Assembly: GCA_036852015.1 (NCBI GenBank) | Contig: JAANDG010000734.1 | Span: 1-64,000 of the forward strand | Direction: 5' to 3' | Length of the DNA: 64,000 nt | From: Pelodera strongyloides | Lineage: Eukaryota > Nematoda > Chromadorea > Rhabditida > Rhabditidae | Shown: positions 31,723 through 45,400 of the stretch, in pieces | How the letters are laid out: every line of letters starts with the position of its first letter | Numbering within the stretch: the first letter of the stretch is position 1 | Translations under genes and position numbers: made by a program | Notes under the pieces: model-generated | The model's database searches: none | What the model was told of the DNA's origin: nothing | Seen by the model: only the letters and a program-made list of their open reading frames with translations

Positions 31723-32392
31723 CTGATATTAAAAAAAGGATTACTAAATCAATATTTACACTGGTTTACATAATAAGATTTTTTATATCTTTTCATACAT
31801 ACTGTACATAATAACTTCAATTTCCGGCTAGCATCAACTCATAAATCCACGTTTGTTTCGTGGCTTCCCACGATTCCTGTACTAGACATCTTGAACAGTT
31901 TATATAAGCAACTTATTACCACTTCCTCGTCTGATCGTCTCTTCCAGGTTATTGGATCAAATTAGCTATTATTTACATCGAAGCAGTCTGGCCATTCTGG
32001 GATGGCTTTATTCCAGTGTTATTGCAACTCACCAAATACGCCCAAGATTGCTTGGTTTATATCTAGGTTGGAAACGAACCTGCCGTACTTGACGCTAGTA
32101 TATTCAGCCGTGGTGATTCCTTCGCAGGGTCTTAGGCAAATTAATTCTTACTTCATTTACAGTCATTTGATCGTTTCTTCCTTCTGCACTCGTAGCTGAC
32201 GTGGTTGACAACAAGGGACTCGCCCCGTGCAGCTCATGTGCTAGATTCACGGCTTGGGCTTTCTAAATTATATTTTTTGAATATATTGGTTTTCAGCTAC
32301 TGTGCGATTTGCATAGTATGTGTTTGGTCTCTCCTGACGTGTGTTTTAGCCTTTCCATTGTGACATAACATAACCCCGCAAATTAAAGGGTC

Positions 32393-32820
32393 ATGCCCAC
32401 CAACTTGAACCTATATTTATTGTTTGTTTATAATTTGTATCAAGAGTGTTTATTATAATGTATACAAAGGAAGTTTCAACTGGATTCACAACCGTGAAGC
32501 TTTTCTTGTAAGTTTTGCGTTAGAGCATACAGTACAAAAAAAGCAAGGGCACCCTTAATTACTTATGGGTTTCCCGAGGGTAGCTGACTGTATCTGTATG
32601 GCCAGATACATACGGGAAAGACAAAAAGAGCGAGATGCCCTCGGGACACATACAATATTGAAATAAGGATGCAACTGCTTTTTCGTACTGTATACTCTCA
32701 CGCAAAACTTACTAGAAAAGCTTCACAGTGGTGAATCCGGTTGAAACTTAGTTCGTATATATAATAATGGATACCCTTTACAAAAATTAGGAGTCCAAGT
32801 TGGTGGGCACGACCCTTTAA
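32393..32820. mobile_element. Foldback element, GGGTCATGCCCACCAA variant
   Basis: The arms run from TTAAAGGGTCATGCCCACC to GGTGGGCACGACCCTTTAA. A central inverted segment carries an AAAGCTTCAC..GGTTGAAACT arm. It abuts the next foldback, with only GC between the two TTAA-containing ends. Confidence 0.75.
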
Positions 32821-32823
32821 AGC

Positions 32824-33192
32824 TTAAAGGGACAGGCCCATCAAACTAAACCTATATTTACGTAATGTTCATAATGTATAATATAAAACATTTTTATTAT
32901 AATATATACAAACCAAATTTCATCTACTCTCACCCTCGAGTACTTTTTCCGATGCGCTCATCGTATATATGTACCGTAAAACTGCAGAGATCGAAGCTGT
33001 CTATGCAAATTTATCATGAAATTAAAATGCGAGAAATTAAAATAAATTTGCATATACACCTTGGAAATCTGCAGCTTTACATTTACGGTATACATATAGA
33101 TGAGCTCATCGGAAAAAGTTGCCCAGGGTGAGTTGAGGTGAAATTTGAAAAAAATGCTTTATATACATTATGATTATGAACGTTTCGTAATG
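32824..33192. mobile_element. Foldback element, AAAGGGACAGGCCCATCAAA family, right end lost
   Basis: The left end is intact (TTAAAGGGACAGGCCC). The right arm is recognisable up to about 33192 (ATGAACGTTTCGTAAT), but the terminal GGGCCTGTCCC is missing. Confidence 0.65.
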
Positions 33193-33628
33193 ACTTCGCA
33201 GTTTTGTATTCCACATACACTCGTCAGTGCAGTGATTCCTAAAAATACTATGCTAACCATTCTCATAAATATTATCTGTATATTCAAAATGGCATCCCTC
33301 CAGCAACACGCCAGCAAACAACTATACAAATACAGCAGCGTTTTTCAGATTCTTCTTTCTTCTAGGAGGGCTTTCTTCTTTAAAGGGAATGTCAAGCCGG
33401 TTTTGCATGTTGGGCTCAAAAAAAAGCTTGCGTTTTGAAAATAAGGAAAGTGAAAATAAAAATAAACAAAAGCTTTCATGTAAGAAGAAAAACAATTTTA
33501 AACCCCTCCAAAAAACTCATTCAGTATGGGATTTTAGTCGTGTCGTGTGGACAGAGCTAAGCCTAATCGCTGTCCACGGGACGGTTTGAATTACCGGCTC
33601 GCCGCAACGCACCCGTTTGCGTGCATTG

Positions 33629-33725
33629 CGGCGGGTTTTGTTCACGTTTATGACAAAATCTCAAATATTTTATTCTGGCGCCATTTTTATGGGTTACTGT
33701 ATTGGGCGCCTTTCGAGATTTACTT
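33629..33725 (+). repeat. Dispersed repeat shared with 27301-27402
   Basis: GCGGGTTTTGTTCACGTTTA and about 80 further bases match the left interior of the TIR element at 27292-27730 with few differences. Confidence 0.75.
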
Positions 33726-33729
33726 AGTC

Positions 33730-34848
33730 TGTGCCAGGAGATGCCTTTCTGCGCAGAATCCCCTTGACATGCCCTTTAAACTTGCGTTCAGTTGTATTGA
33801 AGGCGCACGATCGAAACGCGTTTCTGGTGTGTTTTCAGTGGTTATTGCCGATGTTTGTAGTAAAGGTTTTGGCGGATCAGCGGGCCGGTTCTGAAATATT
33901 TAAAATAAGAGTGCAAAAGTACGATACGACCGGTTCCTTTGGCGAGCTGACTGATAAAGAAATATAATCGTCAACTATTCGTGACGTGGCACATTTTGAA
34001 CGTAACCTACGCCGTTTTTCTAAATATTTTTGTGAAAAACGCCTTCAAACAACTCAGTACATTGGAGTTATTTGCTTTTAGGTTTATGAGGTTCTATGGG
34101 AAGTGTTTTTACCAAAACTGGAGGCTTTCTGGCTTCTTTCCTATCAGGCAAATTCGGCGAAGCTGCCTTCGCTTCTCTCCCTTGAGCATTGGCTTCTTCA
34201 CGTTTCACGCGTTCCTCGCGGCTCTTTTTTCTCATTTCGTCAAAAAAATCACCTCGGTCCTAAAGCTAAGCTTAGTTATTTATCAACTCCTTCTTAGATA
34301 TTCCGAATAGTTTTTCTCATTGGAGAGGGTTTTTTCTTGATGATGCGGAAAATATTATTCTTGAAAGACAAAGGCTGAAATGATTCGTAGTGGTATCATG
34401 TTAGCACGAATTGCATCATTACTCATTTATACGATGTGTCTCACTGTTAGCAAAAAAAAACGAACTTGTACCAAATCGGGTTCCGAATTAACATCGTCCT
34501 CTCCAGTATCGATTACGTGTTTCAAAAGTGTCGACGAGGAGTGCGGCGGCGGTGGAGGACGCCGGACTCGTGGTTGATCGACTGGAAAAGCTCATTCTTC
34601 CGTGGGAGTCAAGCAATCGAGCAATCGAGATGCTGAGTTCGCACGACTGCATCCATACACACATTACGCTGCATATCCAGCGCAACCGCGTTTGCAAACG
34701 GGTACACTCTGTCGCAACTCGGATGTTGGAAACATAATCTAACGCTCCATTTAATCGTTGATAGTCGATAGTATATCTTGTACTGTTAGCAAACTCCACC
34801 TTGTCATAGACTCAGAGACATAATAATACATATTGCAAATGGATTTAC
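33730..34848. other. No gene firmly supported; both strands open near 34500-34740
   Basis: Plus-strand 34528-34737 and minus-strand 34488-34799 overlap, and both look moderately protein-like. Splice phase does not link either to the neighbouring minus-strand exons. I cannot choose between them. Confidence 0.3.
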
Positions 34849-35091
34849 CTGTAACCGATCGTGTCATCGAACCGGCAGGTCTCTCCACTTTTGCATTGTA
34901 TATTCGCATGCTTTTCGGAACTCCTGACATAAGCAACATGGTTTTCATAAAACTTTGCATTTTCAAATTTGTGTTAAAAATGGAAGCCGGAAAAGGCAAA
35001 TTTTCATATACTCAAATCGCAACAATACCTATAATGTGCGATAAATCTCTAGGCGTTGACGAACCAAATGCCCATCCTCCACGATCGGAAC
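34849..35091 (-). CDS. Two coding-like exons of an unidentified minus-strand gene
   Basis: Exon 35091-35029 (after CCCTAG, before GTATTG) encodes SDRGGWAFGSSTPRDLSHII. It joins in phase to exon 34923-34849 (after GTCAG, before GTAAAT), which encodes VPKSMRIYNAKVERPAGSMT and a few more residues. Both end with one leftover base, so further exons are expected downstream. The peptide is rich in Ser/Thr/Pro and basic residues. I do not recognise the family. Confidence 0.4.
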
Positions 35092-35097
35092 CTAGGG

Positions 35098-35369
35098 TAT
35101 GTACGTTCTTCATATACTATAAAGATATAGCTATTAGTTCATGTATTTATTTTGTTAGACTTCTTCAACTTGTACTGTGTGCAGTACTAGACTATGGGTA
35201 ACCAGAGTCACATTTTTTATGTGCTCCATTGGATATGTACGTTCTTCATACACTATAAAGATATAGCTATTAGTTCATGTATTTATTTTGTTAGACTTCT
35301 TCAACTTGTACTGTGTGCAGTACTAGACTATGGGTAACCAGAGTCACATTTTTTATGTGCGCCATTATT
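35098..35369 (+). repeat. 136-bp tandem duplication
   Basis: Two copies begin TATGTACGTTCTTCATA at 35098 and 35234 and differ at few positions. The duplication starts just upstream of the acceptor of the minus-strand exon at 35091. Confidence 0.85.
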
Positions 35370-35605
35370 GGCCAGAAAATTCGTATCATAAAAACAGTTA
35401 ATAATTTCTATTGTCAGCATGTTGTCCCCTCACCTTCCATCAACCTATGTTACCCTATTTGCTTATACATTTTGGCAATTTCGAGTATTCTCCCTCTCTT
35501 TTAGTCCGCTCCATTAACCTTGTAAATAACCGGAAACCATGGTGGAGGGTTTTCTAAAGAGCTCTTTCCTTTCCTTATTTCAGACAACGATTTCCGAATT
35601 TCGGA

Positions 35606-36055
35606 TTAAAGGGACGGGCCCATCAAAATAAACCCATATTGTGCTTGTTTTTATAATTTGTATAAAGGGGGTGTATTATAATATAGGTACACTAAATTTC
35701 GGCTAGAGTTTATCCCGCTGAAATTTTTCGGTGTCGATAAACTCAAAAGTATACCGTAGAAGACCAACAATTGCACCCTATTTTCTTGTCGCGTGTCCCG
35801 GGGGAATGTGGCTATATGGACAGATAGTCTCCCGGGTCCCAATCAGAGCGAGGTATCCTCGGGAGACGCGGTAAGGAAATAAGGGTGCAATTGTTGGTCT
35901 TCTACGGTATACTTTTGAGTTTATCGACACCGAAAAATTTCAGCGGGATAAAGTCTAGCCGTAACTTAGTGTACATATATTATAATAAACCCCATTTATA
36001 CAAATTATAAAAACATGCAAAATATGGGTTTATTTTGATGGGCCCGTCCCTTTAA
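35606..36055. mobile_element. Foldback element, AAAGGGACGGGCCCATCAAA family
   Basis: The arms include a near-perfect inner palindrome (ACCAACAATTGCACCC with GGGTGCAATTGTTGGT) and TTAA at both ends. Its right TTTAAA is shared with the next element. Confidence 0.8.
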
Positions 36056-36223
36056 AGTGAAATACCCGCCGGTTTTGGAAACACGTCGAGTAGACCAGCA
36101 TTCTTATGCAGCTTATGCAAATGAACATAAATTAGAATAAAAAATTGAGCTAAATTCGAGCAACTTTTAGCATAAATAGGTACAAATTCAGTTGATACGC
36201 TTCAAAAACCGGCCGGTGTTTCG
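36052..36223. mobile_element. Foldback element, TTTAAAGYGAAATACC family, copy 3
   Basis: It starts in the shared TTTAAA and runs to AACCGGCCGGTGTTTCGCC, with an AT-rich centre similar to the copy at 9491. Confidence 0.6.
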
Positions 36224-36226
36224 CCA

Positions 36227-39200
36227 ATGGGGTTTCCAAGTATGGTGAAAATTTACAGTATTTTGGAACTACATGATGATATTTTTAATTTTTCATATTA
36301 TATGCAAGTTTCGTGCAGAAATACGGTAGTATTGAGAGAATCACACCGAATTTTTGGCATACATGGAAACCCCATAAGGAAAGTATGCCGAAAGCGGAGT
36401 TCTGAATGCGCAGTAAGTATTTTGTTTAACTTCCAGGAAATTGTATTCCTGACTTTTTTCTTATGCTTGCTTTCTCTACTGATTGTGAGGTCAAATCGCT
36501 TTGGTCATTACCCCAATGTTTTGGTCATTACCTCAATGAAATATGGTCATTATTTGTTGTTTTTCGAACCACTAATTGTAAGAGGTCCCTATCAAAATTT
36601 TTGTACACAACTGGCAACTGCGTCGACCCAGCCAATCTATTAAATGTTCAATTATCCTGCTATTTGAGAGCGCCCAACAAACTATGTCCACATGTGCGGG
36701 CCCGCGTCTGGTCCGAATAGTAATTTTCTAAATTGACATTGTTGGTGTGAGGGGGCCCCACTCGCAGTTTATGCCCACTTTTATACGCAGTGTTGGACAA
36801 ATATGCCGAAAATAAACCAAACAGAGTATTTGGGTTTTATAGGTGTTTCATCTCTCATTTACAAGTCTCTTGGGGCTGTGAAAAGCTCAACCTACATGGC
36901 TGGAGGTCATTTACTGATATCTGATAGAATCAACATTTACATGAAAGGTGTTGGCTGGCTCTTACGCAACTTAATTAATTAATTAATTAGTTAATTAATT
37001 AGTTGAAAAATAAAACACTACCACAAATTCTTCAAATACTTATAACGAGCAAGCACAAGAAAGACGTTTGCTTCATGTTCTTCTGGGGCAAAAATAGCAA
37101 AATGTTGTTACCCGATGGTGTGAGAGAACGCGCCTGCCGCATAACATCCGCTATCTCTGGTCCAGTTCTTTCTACGGGGGCTTTTGCATAATATGCTCGG
37201 AATTTTCGAGGTACCTAAAATATTTCGCAAATTTTCGAGTAATACAGAGCGTTATTTTCTTACACCCAATCCCAATGATGAAGTGTGTTTGTTTGGAAAA
37301 AAACTGGAGTGCACCCCGCACCTCGTACACTGAAAGCTTCTCTACAATTCACATGAAGTACCTCCCTGAGTCTTCTTGCCATGTCAAACCCTTTTACAAA
37401 TTTGCTTGTATTCAGGGGGATGTTTTTCTGGTTTAGGCTTCCGGGACAAAAAGGCGCTACTCTACTCTTTCTCATTTTTGTTTCGTCTGTGTTGACATTA
37501 TGTTGAACAAATGCGTTTAAAATTATGGCCACATTTACAGTGAGCACGGTTTTTTGGATGGAAATTGTAGTTATGTAAATGAATATTTTCCAAGTGTTTT
37601 CTAGTCTCCCATCCCAATGCCCAGGCCGAGTGGCATTAGTGCGGGATGCTATTCGTCAAAAGGAAAGAGTTTTTTTACGTGGCTTTGATCCTTTTTTGAT
37701 GAACAACCAAGCAGCTGAGAATGCTTGTCAAGTTTTTTTTTCAAAATGTTAGTGAATAATGACCATAATGAAACGGTAAATACAGTATTTTGCTGTTTTC
37801 AAAAATCAGGTTGTTTATTTGTATGGGAGAGTTTTTTTTTTGAATTTATAATTTAAATAATAAGTTGACCGTACCGAAATGCACGTTAAATTACTGAAAA
37901 GGGTGGAAATAAATGTCTCTCTCTTTTTTATTTATTTGTGAAATGTAGAAAAAAGTGACATATATTCAGGCATACCAATTAACAGAAAGTTGCCAGCTCA
38001 CCCCTTTCATATGACTGAGTTCCCTCGGCGTACTTGAGCCAAAAACGAATGTTTTTCCTGAAGTTTGTCGCTCCCGAAGACGTTCACGGCCTCGCGACGA
38101 CGCCATTTTTATGTTCTAAAAACTCTTTCTCAAGGATTCTCCTCTTTTTCAAACTTGACAAAATATGTTCTTGTAAAACCTGAAATAATAATAGAAAATA
38201 TCAAAAAATCTTGAAAAAAAAGCGGTGAGGATGGGCACGGTTTGGTGTTAGTGAGCTACTGGAGCAAAAAATCTGCAATCATACTCCCGCTTCCCCTACT
38301 TTGGTTTCAAAACAAAAGCAAAAATAAAGGAAAGCAAAAATCACAGTTTCTCAACCACGATAGATTGTGTGCCTCGACTACGATAGATATTTTCAAGCGG
38401 GTATTTTCGCGATTTGTTGTGTGCTTTGAAGTGCATTTTACAATACTTTTCCCGAAATCTTACCATTTCTGCGCCAAGCAAATTCAACGCAACTTTTTCT
38501 CACGCATTCTCGTTTTGTTAAACATTTATACACAGAAAACTCGTATCTGCTACTCAAAAGCCGCGATTGAGTAGTGCGTGACATCTTTATGAATAACGAA
38601 ATGTGGGGGAACATCCGGAAAGTTGTATATGTATTATGTTACCGAGGCCATTCATAGACATCTGAATTGAACTAACATAAACACACCGAAATTTGATACA
38701 TGTGCCAAATTATAGGTGCATGCATCGTACCGAAAATGTAGTAAGAAGTAGTGGTATATTGGTATATAAGAAGTAGTAGTAAAACGAGCTAATATACACT
38801 CAGCATAATATAATGATTTTTGAAATAAATTTAATTCGGCTTTGATGAGGAACATGTAACCTATGTATTAACATGTTATTATAAATGCAACTTTGGCCTG
38901 GGATACATGACCTGACCACTGGACAAAGCATATATTTTACATAGGACCCCATGGTGGGCACCCAAGCATGTTGCCGTATTCCCACACAATTGAAAGGAAG
39001 TTGTGAAAAGGTCTATAATATCGAACTTATTTGACGAGGCGCGAAATGCGGCCTTTCTATGCAGCATTTGGGAGCTGGCCCATATTTATATTCAGAAACG
39101 TACAAATGATGCTATCCATGAAGAATGGGTTTGCTTTCTAATGCTAAACAAAAAAAAAATAGATCACTAATAAAAATAAAAGCAATCTGATGAAAAGTGG

Positions 39201-40329
39201 AGCGAAATGGGATAGGGGATAGGGCATGGTTAATTGGATATCGAGAAGAATACCAAATGCGTATTTTGAGCTGTCGAGAAAAATTAAATTGGCGAGTGTG
39301 CGACCCGAACAGCCGAGATAGAAATAAAGGCAGACCGAACGATGCCGTGGTTAAAAAGAAAGGGGCGTGCGCGAGGGTGAAAAAGGCCCACGGGCTTATA
39401 TTAGGCAACGGGCCACGGGCGCTTATAACTTCTAACTGACGTTGGCATACGGTTACAAGCCTCCTTCTAACCAAACTTGAACCTACGGAGGTTTAGGAAC
39501 GTAGACGATTACATGGAATTCGTGGCGAATTGGCCGCCATCGTGTGTCATAAGGGGAAGGTCTGAAACTTGGGAAATTTGACAGACCCACTGCTGGGGAT
39601 AAAGCGAGTGAGATAAAATTGTAGTCAAATGTTTATCACACGGGCATGGCGAAGGTGTAGTACATCTTCATCATTCTATGCTTTCTTTGTACATTACCCC
39701 AGTATCAGTATGGCAGCATTGGTGAGGAACCAAAGTTAGACTACACCGATGCCTCAATTGTTTCTTATATTTTCTTTCGTTATGGATGTTACTTTTGGAC
39801 TACATTATCATGATGTCGCCAATCGACGCCAAATAGAATTGCCAGGGGAAAGTCGAGAACCGTCGCAAGTTCCTCTCCTACTTGATCAATAGAAGAGCTG
39901 GAGAAGGATGTCCGGTGACAGGGCAGATACCCGTCCCGATGGATTCAATTAATCTTAATTTCTGAATAACCTGCTCGCCTGGGAAATTTGGCTCATCATA
40001 TCATATGTTCGTTCTTGTGTTTAGGAAGCCCCTTTTCAATATATATATATTTTTTAAAGTTTTTTTGGAGCTTAGGACGTTGTTACAAAACTATGTGTGG
40101 AATAGGTACGATTTCCATGTATGTCTCGTGTATCTGGTTTTGTAAACGCTGAAGTGAAGACGTGGAAAGATCAATTTTATCTGCTACCGGTTTACAAACA
40201 TCATTGCTAGAAAAAAATGTTTATTAATTTGAGACCACTCTATTTGAAGCCCGTTATCAAACAAAATAAACGCGAAACAAATAAAAAAGGTATGTGTATT
40301 TTAAGTTAAAAACGAAATAAATACTCTAG
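36227..40329. other. Gene-poor AT-rich stretch
   Basis: No complete gene is supported. A plus-strand frame near 37610-37745 (GRVALVRDAIRQKERVFLRG) and another near 37070-37190 look faintly coding and could be decayed transposon or gene pieces. A TTAA-rich run lies at 36970-37003. Other ORFs overlap on opposite strands and look like chance. Confidence 0.4.
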
Positions 40330-40403
40330 GTGTGCTTCATGCAAAAGGAAACATCGGAACAATCATTGCTCAACTTCGCTCAGAAATACAAATGGAGTTC
40401 AAG
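40330..40403 (+). CDS. Possible single exon with LisH-like (FOP/OFD1-type) sequence
   Basis: Between CTCTAG and GTAAAA, one frame encodes VLHAKGNIGTIIAQLRSEIQ and four more residues. This resembles the start of the LisH region of FOP/OFD1-family centrosomal proteins (a short helix, a Gly turn, then an Ala-x-Leu-Arg helix). I found no partner exon in the window. It could be one exon of a gene interrupted by the foldbacks that follow, or chance. Confidence 0.25.
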
Positions 40404-40881
40404 GTAAAAACACAACTCTTCCAATCGTCAATCCATGTTTTCATGTTGAATCTAATACAATTAACTCACTAAAAAAAACTATAATTCAATAAAAGTGAAT
40501 TTATATGGCATTCGAATAGCAGCTGATCATCATCAAGCAATATAAAGAGATGTCCAGTAGTATCAGTTAATACTCAGTCATTAAACGAGGACATACTTGT
40601 GGTTGAATTGTTATCATAGAGACATATAATAGACATACAGATCAGACCGAAAAAAACACCGCGACTGGTTCGTGACCATTTGGTGACCAGTTGATGACGG
40701 TTTTCTATGAAACTTGGTCACACATGGTCGCGAAATGGTCAGCAAATTGGCTGGCCCACGAAAAAAAACCAGTGAACCGTCACCAACCAAATGGGCTCAC
40801 CCATTTCCTATGATATTGTATTTCATCGTAAATGGGCTAATTGTAAGATATCACACCAACCACGTAGTCAGAAACGAACAT

Positions 40882-41762
40882 CAGGCCCATTTCAGGTAAC
40901 CCCTATTTTTGATGACTCCGTCTGATTCTCGGTCTAAATATGGTAATATGCTATTTCTTTCCAATTTTCAGGCGCAACATTCACGCAGTTAAGAGCAATT
41001 TACCATGGCAAGTCATACCCAACAATCTATTGCAGTTAAAGGGATAGGTTCACCTCAAATTGCGCTTTTTTATAATTTATGTTGATAGTATGACCTATGA
41101 CGGTCAAAATGCGAAACTGGCAGTAAATTTCATTTGCTCCCCGTAGTAGGAGAGCTTGCTCAAAAAAAGCTAAACTACCTCGAATCTATAAAACAATTGC
41201 AGTACCGCAGCCATGTTAAGTGGGAAATAGCGCAGGAGGACTGGAGGTGCAGATATTGTTGTGATAGACAGAGGATGATAAAAGGGCCCTGTATTTCTAG
41301 CGTCTCCAGCCCGGCTGCGCTATTTCCCACTTACCATGGCTGCGGTACTCCAATTGTTTTATAGATTCGAGGTAGTTTAGCTTTTTTTGAGCAAGCTCTC
41401 CTACTACGGGGAGCAAATGAAATTTACTGCCAGTTTCGCATTTTGACCGTCATAGGTCATACTACCAACATAAATTATAAAAAAAGGTGCAATTCGAGGT
41501 GAACCTATCCCACGATCACTCGCGCTCATTGGCCAATATGCTATATTGGGCGGGGCAATTGCGTTGCTGGCGAATCAGCGCGAATGGGCGTCACAACTTC
41601 GATAGATTGTTGGGTATGACTGGTCATGGAAAAATTGCTGGTAATTGCGTGAATGTTGCGCCTGAAAATTGGAAAAAAATTTGCATCCTACCATATTTGA
41701 GACAGAGGATCAGATGGAGTCATCAAAAATAGGGGTTACCTGAAATGGGCCTGACCCTTTAA
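40882..41762. mobile_element. Foldback element, GGGTCAGGCCCAT family, copy 2, with nested insertion
   Basis: The left arm starts AGGCCCATTTCAGGTAACCC; the right ends GGGTTACCTGAAATGGGCC..CCCTTTAA. The spacer is split by another foldback (41036-41511). Removing the inner element leaves a length close to the copy at 55561. Confidence 0.75.
41036..41511. mobile_element. Nested foldback, AAAGGGATAGGTTCACC family, copy 2
   Basis: It is closely similar to 11143-11621, with a left TTAA and long inverted arms. The right end stops at CCTATCCC without the final TTTAA. Confidence 0.8.
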
Positions 41763-42435
41763 GTGCAATACATTTCTAGAAATTGTTTGGCCCAGCGATT
41801 AAATACTGCTTACTGTAACTACATATTGTTTACTGAATATCTGCCACACATTGAAACCCCACTACAATTCAGCGCAAAAATTTGCTCATAATTAGAATTA
41901 TGTCTAGAAGCTACGGATTCAATCTCTAAACATAGGAGGTCATAAACAAACTTCTCCCATTTTCCCACACGTTGGGTAGGGTTGAGATTAGAGACAGACA
42001 TCCTGGGTGGGATCGGGAATCACCCGGGAGAAACGCCTTCCCGCACGTTTGACCGCAAGTTTATCGCTAAGAATTCCCAGCATAGCACTTGTGTCGAAAA
42101 CCTAGAAACAAATGTTTTTTTTCTTAATTTATCCTCAAAGCAACAACTGCTTACACGATGGGTCACTCGTTATTCTAACTAGGCCTGTAAGGAGTGGGTT
42201 TCAATATAATATAAAATAAATGAAATTCCTTTCGGGAGGGCAGCTGCGTTGTACATATTCTACAAAAAAGTCGGTTATTTTAACTGATTGTGAGGGAATT
42301 CCAAGTGGGTGAACGGGCCCGGTGTTTGCCACACCTTCTCACAACCTCGTCAGTTTAAAAACCTTGATCTTGATGTCATGGGCAAGTGTTTTCTCATTTA
42401 ATTGATAGCTAGGACGATAGTATGTAGTATGTATA

Positions 42436-45400
42436 CTATACCTGTTGTATAATGTCCTGTGCCTCGTCCTGGCTCTTGTTCATGAGGCTCAGTTGTGCCT
42501 TCAGAAGCCGCAAATTCCAGGTGAAGTTTTCTGCGGCACGAGTGGCCTACAATAAATGAGGATTTTTAAGGTGACTTAAAATCGTTTTTGGAAAAAGGCG
42601 TGAGGAGCTTCAGCACAATATTGACAGAAGGTTATTTATTTGCCTAGACATAAATGAAGAAATACCCAACAATAAGGAAAAGCGTGTAACCGAATCGCGT
42701 AGGATAAATAATTGTACCTTCTGTCCGCGAAGACCGGCCTCAGCAGTAAGATTTCCCAATAAATCGTGGCTCTCCTGTATTTTCTTTATCGAGTCCTCGA
42801 TCTGGAATATACTTGCTATAACCAAGAGTTATCACCGTCTTATTGACATTTGATCGCTTAGGAGCATTGAGAAGCACGTAGCCAAGTGTACTGCAACAAA
42901 TTAGTTACCTTATGATGATACCTTATGATGATATAATGAGACATCTGTTAATAATAAGATCTTTATTGGTCGGTATGGAGGAGGCGGGCAAGTGTGTAAA
43001 GAGTGTGTAAATGTTGATTATATGTATATATATTGTTTAGTTACGCATCACTCACTATGTATTTATTATGAATTCTACGCCGTCAGTTCTAATATTACTC
43101 ATCAGCTCTCGTACGCGAAAGTGATTTAAATTGCACTTGAAAAACGCACCTTGATCAACAACTTGTCTGCTTGCACGAGGATAGACACACAGGTGGATAT
43201 AAGTGTTTTGAGACGAGTGAACGTTCTTTGAACCTGCTCCGGGATCTGTCCGCTAGTCACAATCAGTGGGTACTGAAATGAACAGTTTCGAAAATTTTCG
43301 GACAAATTGGTTACGCGACGACGATACATTGCGCGACCGTGGCATCATCTTACACAAAAGAGTAAGTTAACAAAATCAAAGGATTCATATGCATAGTAGT
43401 ATGTGCAGGTGCACCCCGACATGTGTTCAACGCGGGCCCAAATTATACAAAGTGAAACTCTAAAACTCATACTTCATTCTCGTCACTGTCGACGATAAAT
43501 GACGGCGGAGAATCATGACTTCGGTCCCGATCCGAATCTGTGCCTGACGGCGAAGACGGTGGAGATACTGTAATCCAAATATCAGTTCATTCACAGAAAA
43601 AAATCATCCTTTTGAACGTTACAATGTTGTGGGGTGTTGTGGGGTGTTGTGGGGTGTGTCCATTTTTTTTTATAGAAGATGAAGAAATTTTGTACGGACT
43701 GAAGAAATGGAAATGATGAAATTGTAGATGCAAAAGTTTGATAAGTTAAACAAATCTTCATAGATACGAAATAAATACGAACCATTCACTGCCAGTGTTA
43801 TCATTCTGGAGTGAACCAAACGGATTCCTTGCCTTATTGTGCCCGCAGGACCCAGCCCACACTCTTCCTGCCAGTCAGTCTGAAATGGACAAGCAAGGAT
43901 ATGGGATGATAGAAGATCGCTGTGGAAGTACCCCCTCCTTTTCATGTAAATGATTTCTCCCGTTGCGTCCAATCTCGGAATTATCTTCAAAGTCTCAACG
44001 GTTTCCCATGTTCCCGGGCACTAACAGCGGCAATGAAAAGCGTTCTCCCAGCAAAATGATGGGCTACTATCGGAATCGGTGTTGACTAAATCACTGCAAA
44101 ACCAACCATCGCCGCCTCAAGTGTTGCTCGCATGTTGATACTTTCTGCAAGAGGAGAAACAGCACTCTTGAACTGATCATCGATCTTAATGAAATCAATT
44201 GTGTTCGTTTTAGTGTGGATACATATTTTGTTGTCGCTTCTACTTTTTCTGCTTATTAGAATTAGCTAAATCTTGTGGCAGACGTTAAATTTGGGCCACC
44301 TAAGGGTTCGCCAGCCAATTGTCTCCTGGTTCACAACCTGTATTCATCCCCGTTAAATAAAATGCGTACTACATACTTTTTCTTCTCGCTCTGTAACCTA
44401 GAATGTATCACCTGTTTGATTCCAACCAATTTCATTCCAGTTTGTGCTCGTTGTGGCCTCCTTTTTACGCTCATTCCCCGCTTCTTTGCTTTCTGGAGCA
44501 ATTAAGACATAAATATAGTACAGTATATTCCAAATTTTGTTGAATCATTCAATTAGTAAACAGTGAGTAATCATAATACATATAGGTTCTCAACAATTGT
44601 CAAGCTCAAATTATAGGTTCTCAACAATTGTCAAGCTCAAATTTACAAAGTTGCTATCGTTACCATAGATGAGGCATAGCATAGCATATCATAGTCGAGG
44701 CATAAATTATAACTGCAATATAATAGCTGTGATATCCAACACAGAAAATTTAACATTGCGATATAAAAATTACCCCTCCACCCCTTCGATTTGTGACGGC
44801 AACATGCACAAAGAGACTAGCTTGTTCTAATGGCTCGCCTTCATTGTTTAGGAGATGGATGTGACGATAGCCTGAAGGATCACTGTAAGTTATTGACGAC
44901 ATTTAGAAGTATATTACTTTATGTCAAAGAAAATAGGGAGATCACTGTCGCTGAGTGTCTTACATATGTACCACATAGGAAGGAATAGAAAATCATCGGG
45001 AGATTGGATACGAAAAAAAACATAGGGAATTTAAGTCAGCTGGAAGACTCAAACTATTTGATATGTAGCCTTAGACCGGCCCTAGCACTAGCCCGAAGTC
45101 GAGCAGTTTGTCATCTGGAACTCGTCGCCAACTGCTCAGGCCCTCTGCGTTAAAGGGATCGGCTCACCTCAAATCGTGTCTGTTTTTTCTGTTTCTTTAT
45201 TTTCTATAAGGGATAATAAAAATTTGGAATACTAAAAGTAGTGTTATATTTCAATACTCACGAAGATATTAGGTGATAAAGTGGTGGATCGATCGGCCCG
45301 AAATGAAAAAGTGTTAATTGTCCCATACAAACAAGGCAGGACAATTACACTTTTTCATTTCGGGCCGATCGATCCACCACTTTATCACCTAATATCTTCG

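Noticed and set aside
32002..32199. Plus-strand ORF with hydrophobic stretches
   Set aside because: A second frame is equally open just upstream; no motif or splice support.
36227..36643. 138-codon ORF
   Set aside because: It begins inside a foldback end, has AT-rich composition and no conserved motif.
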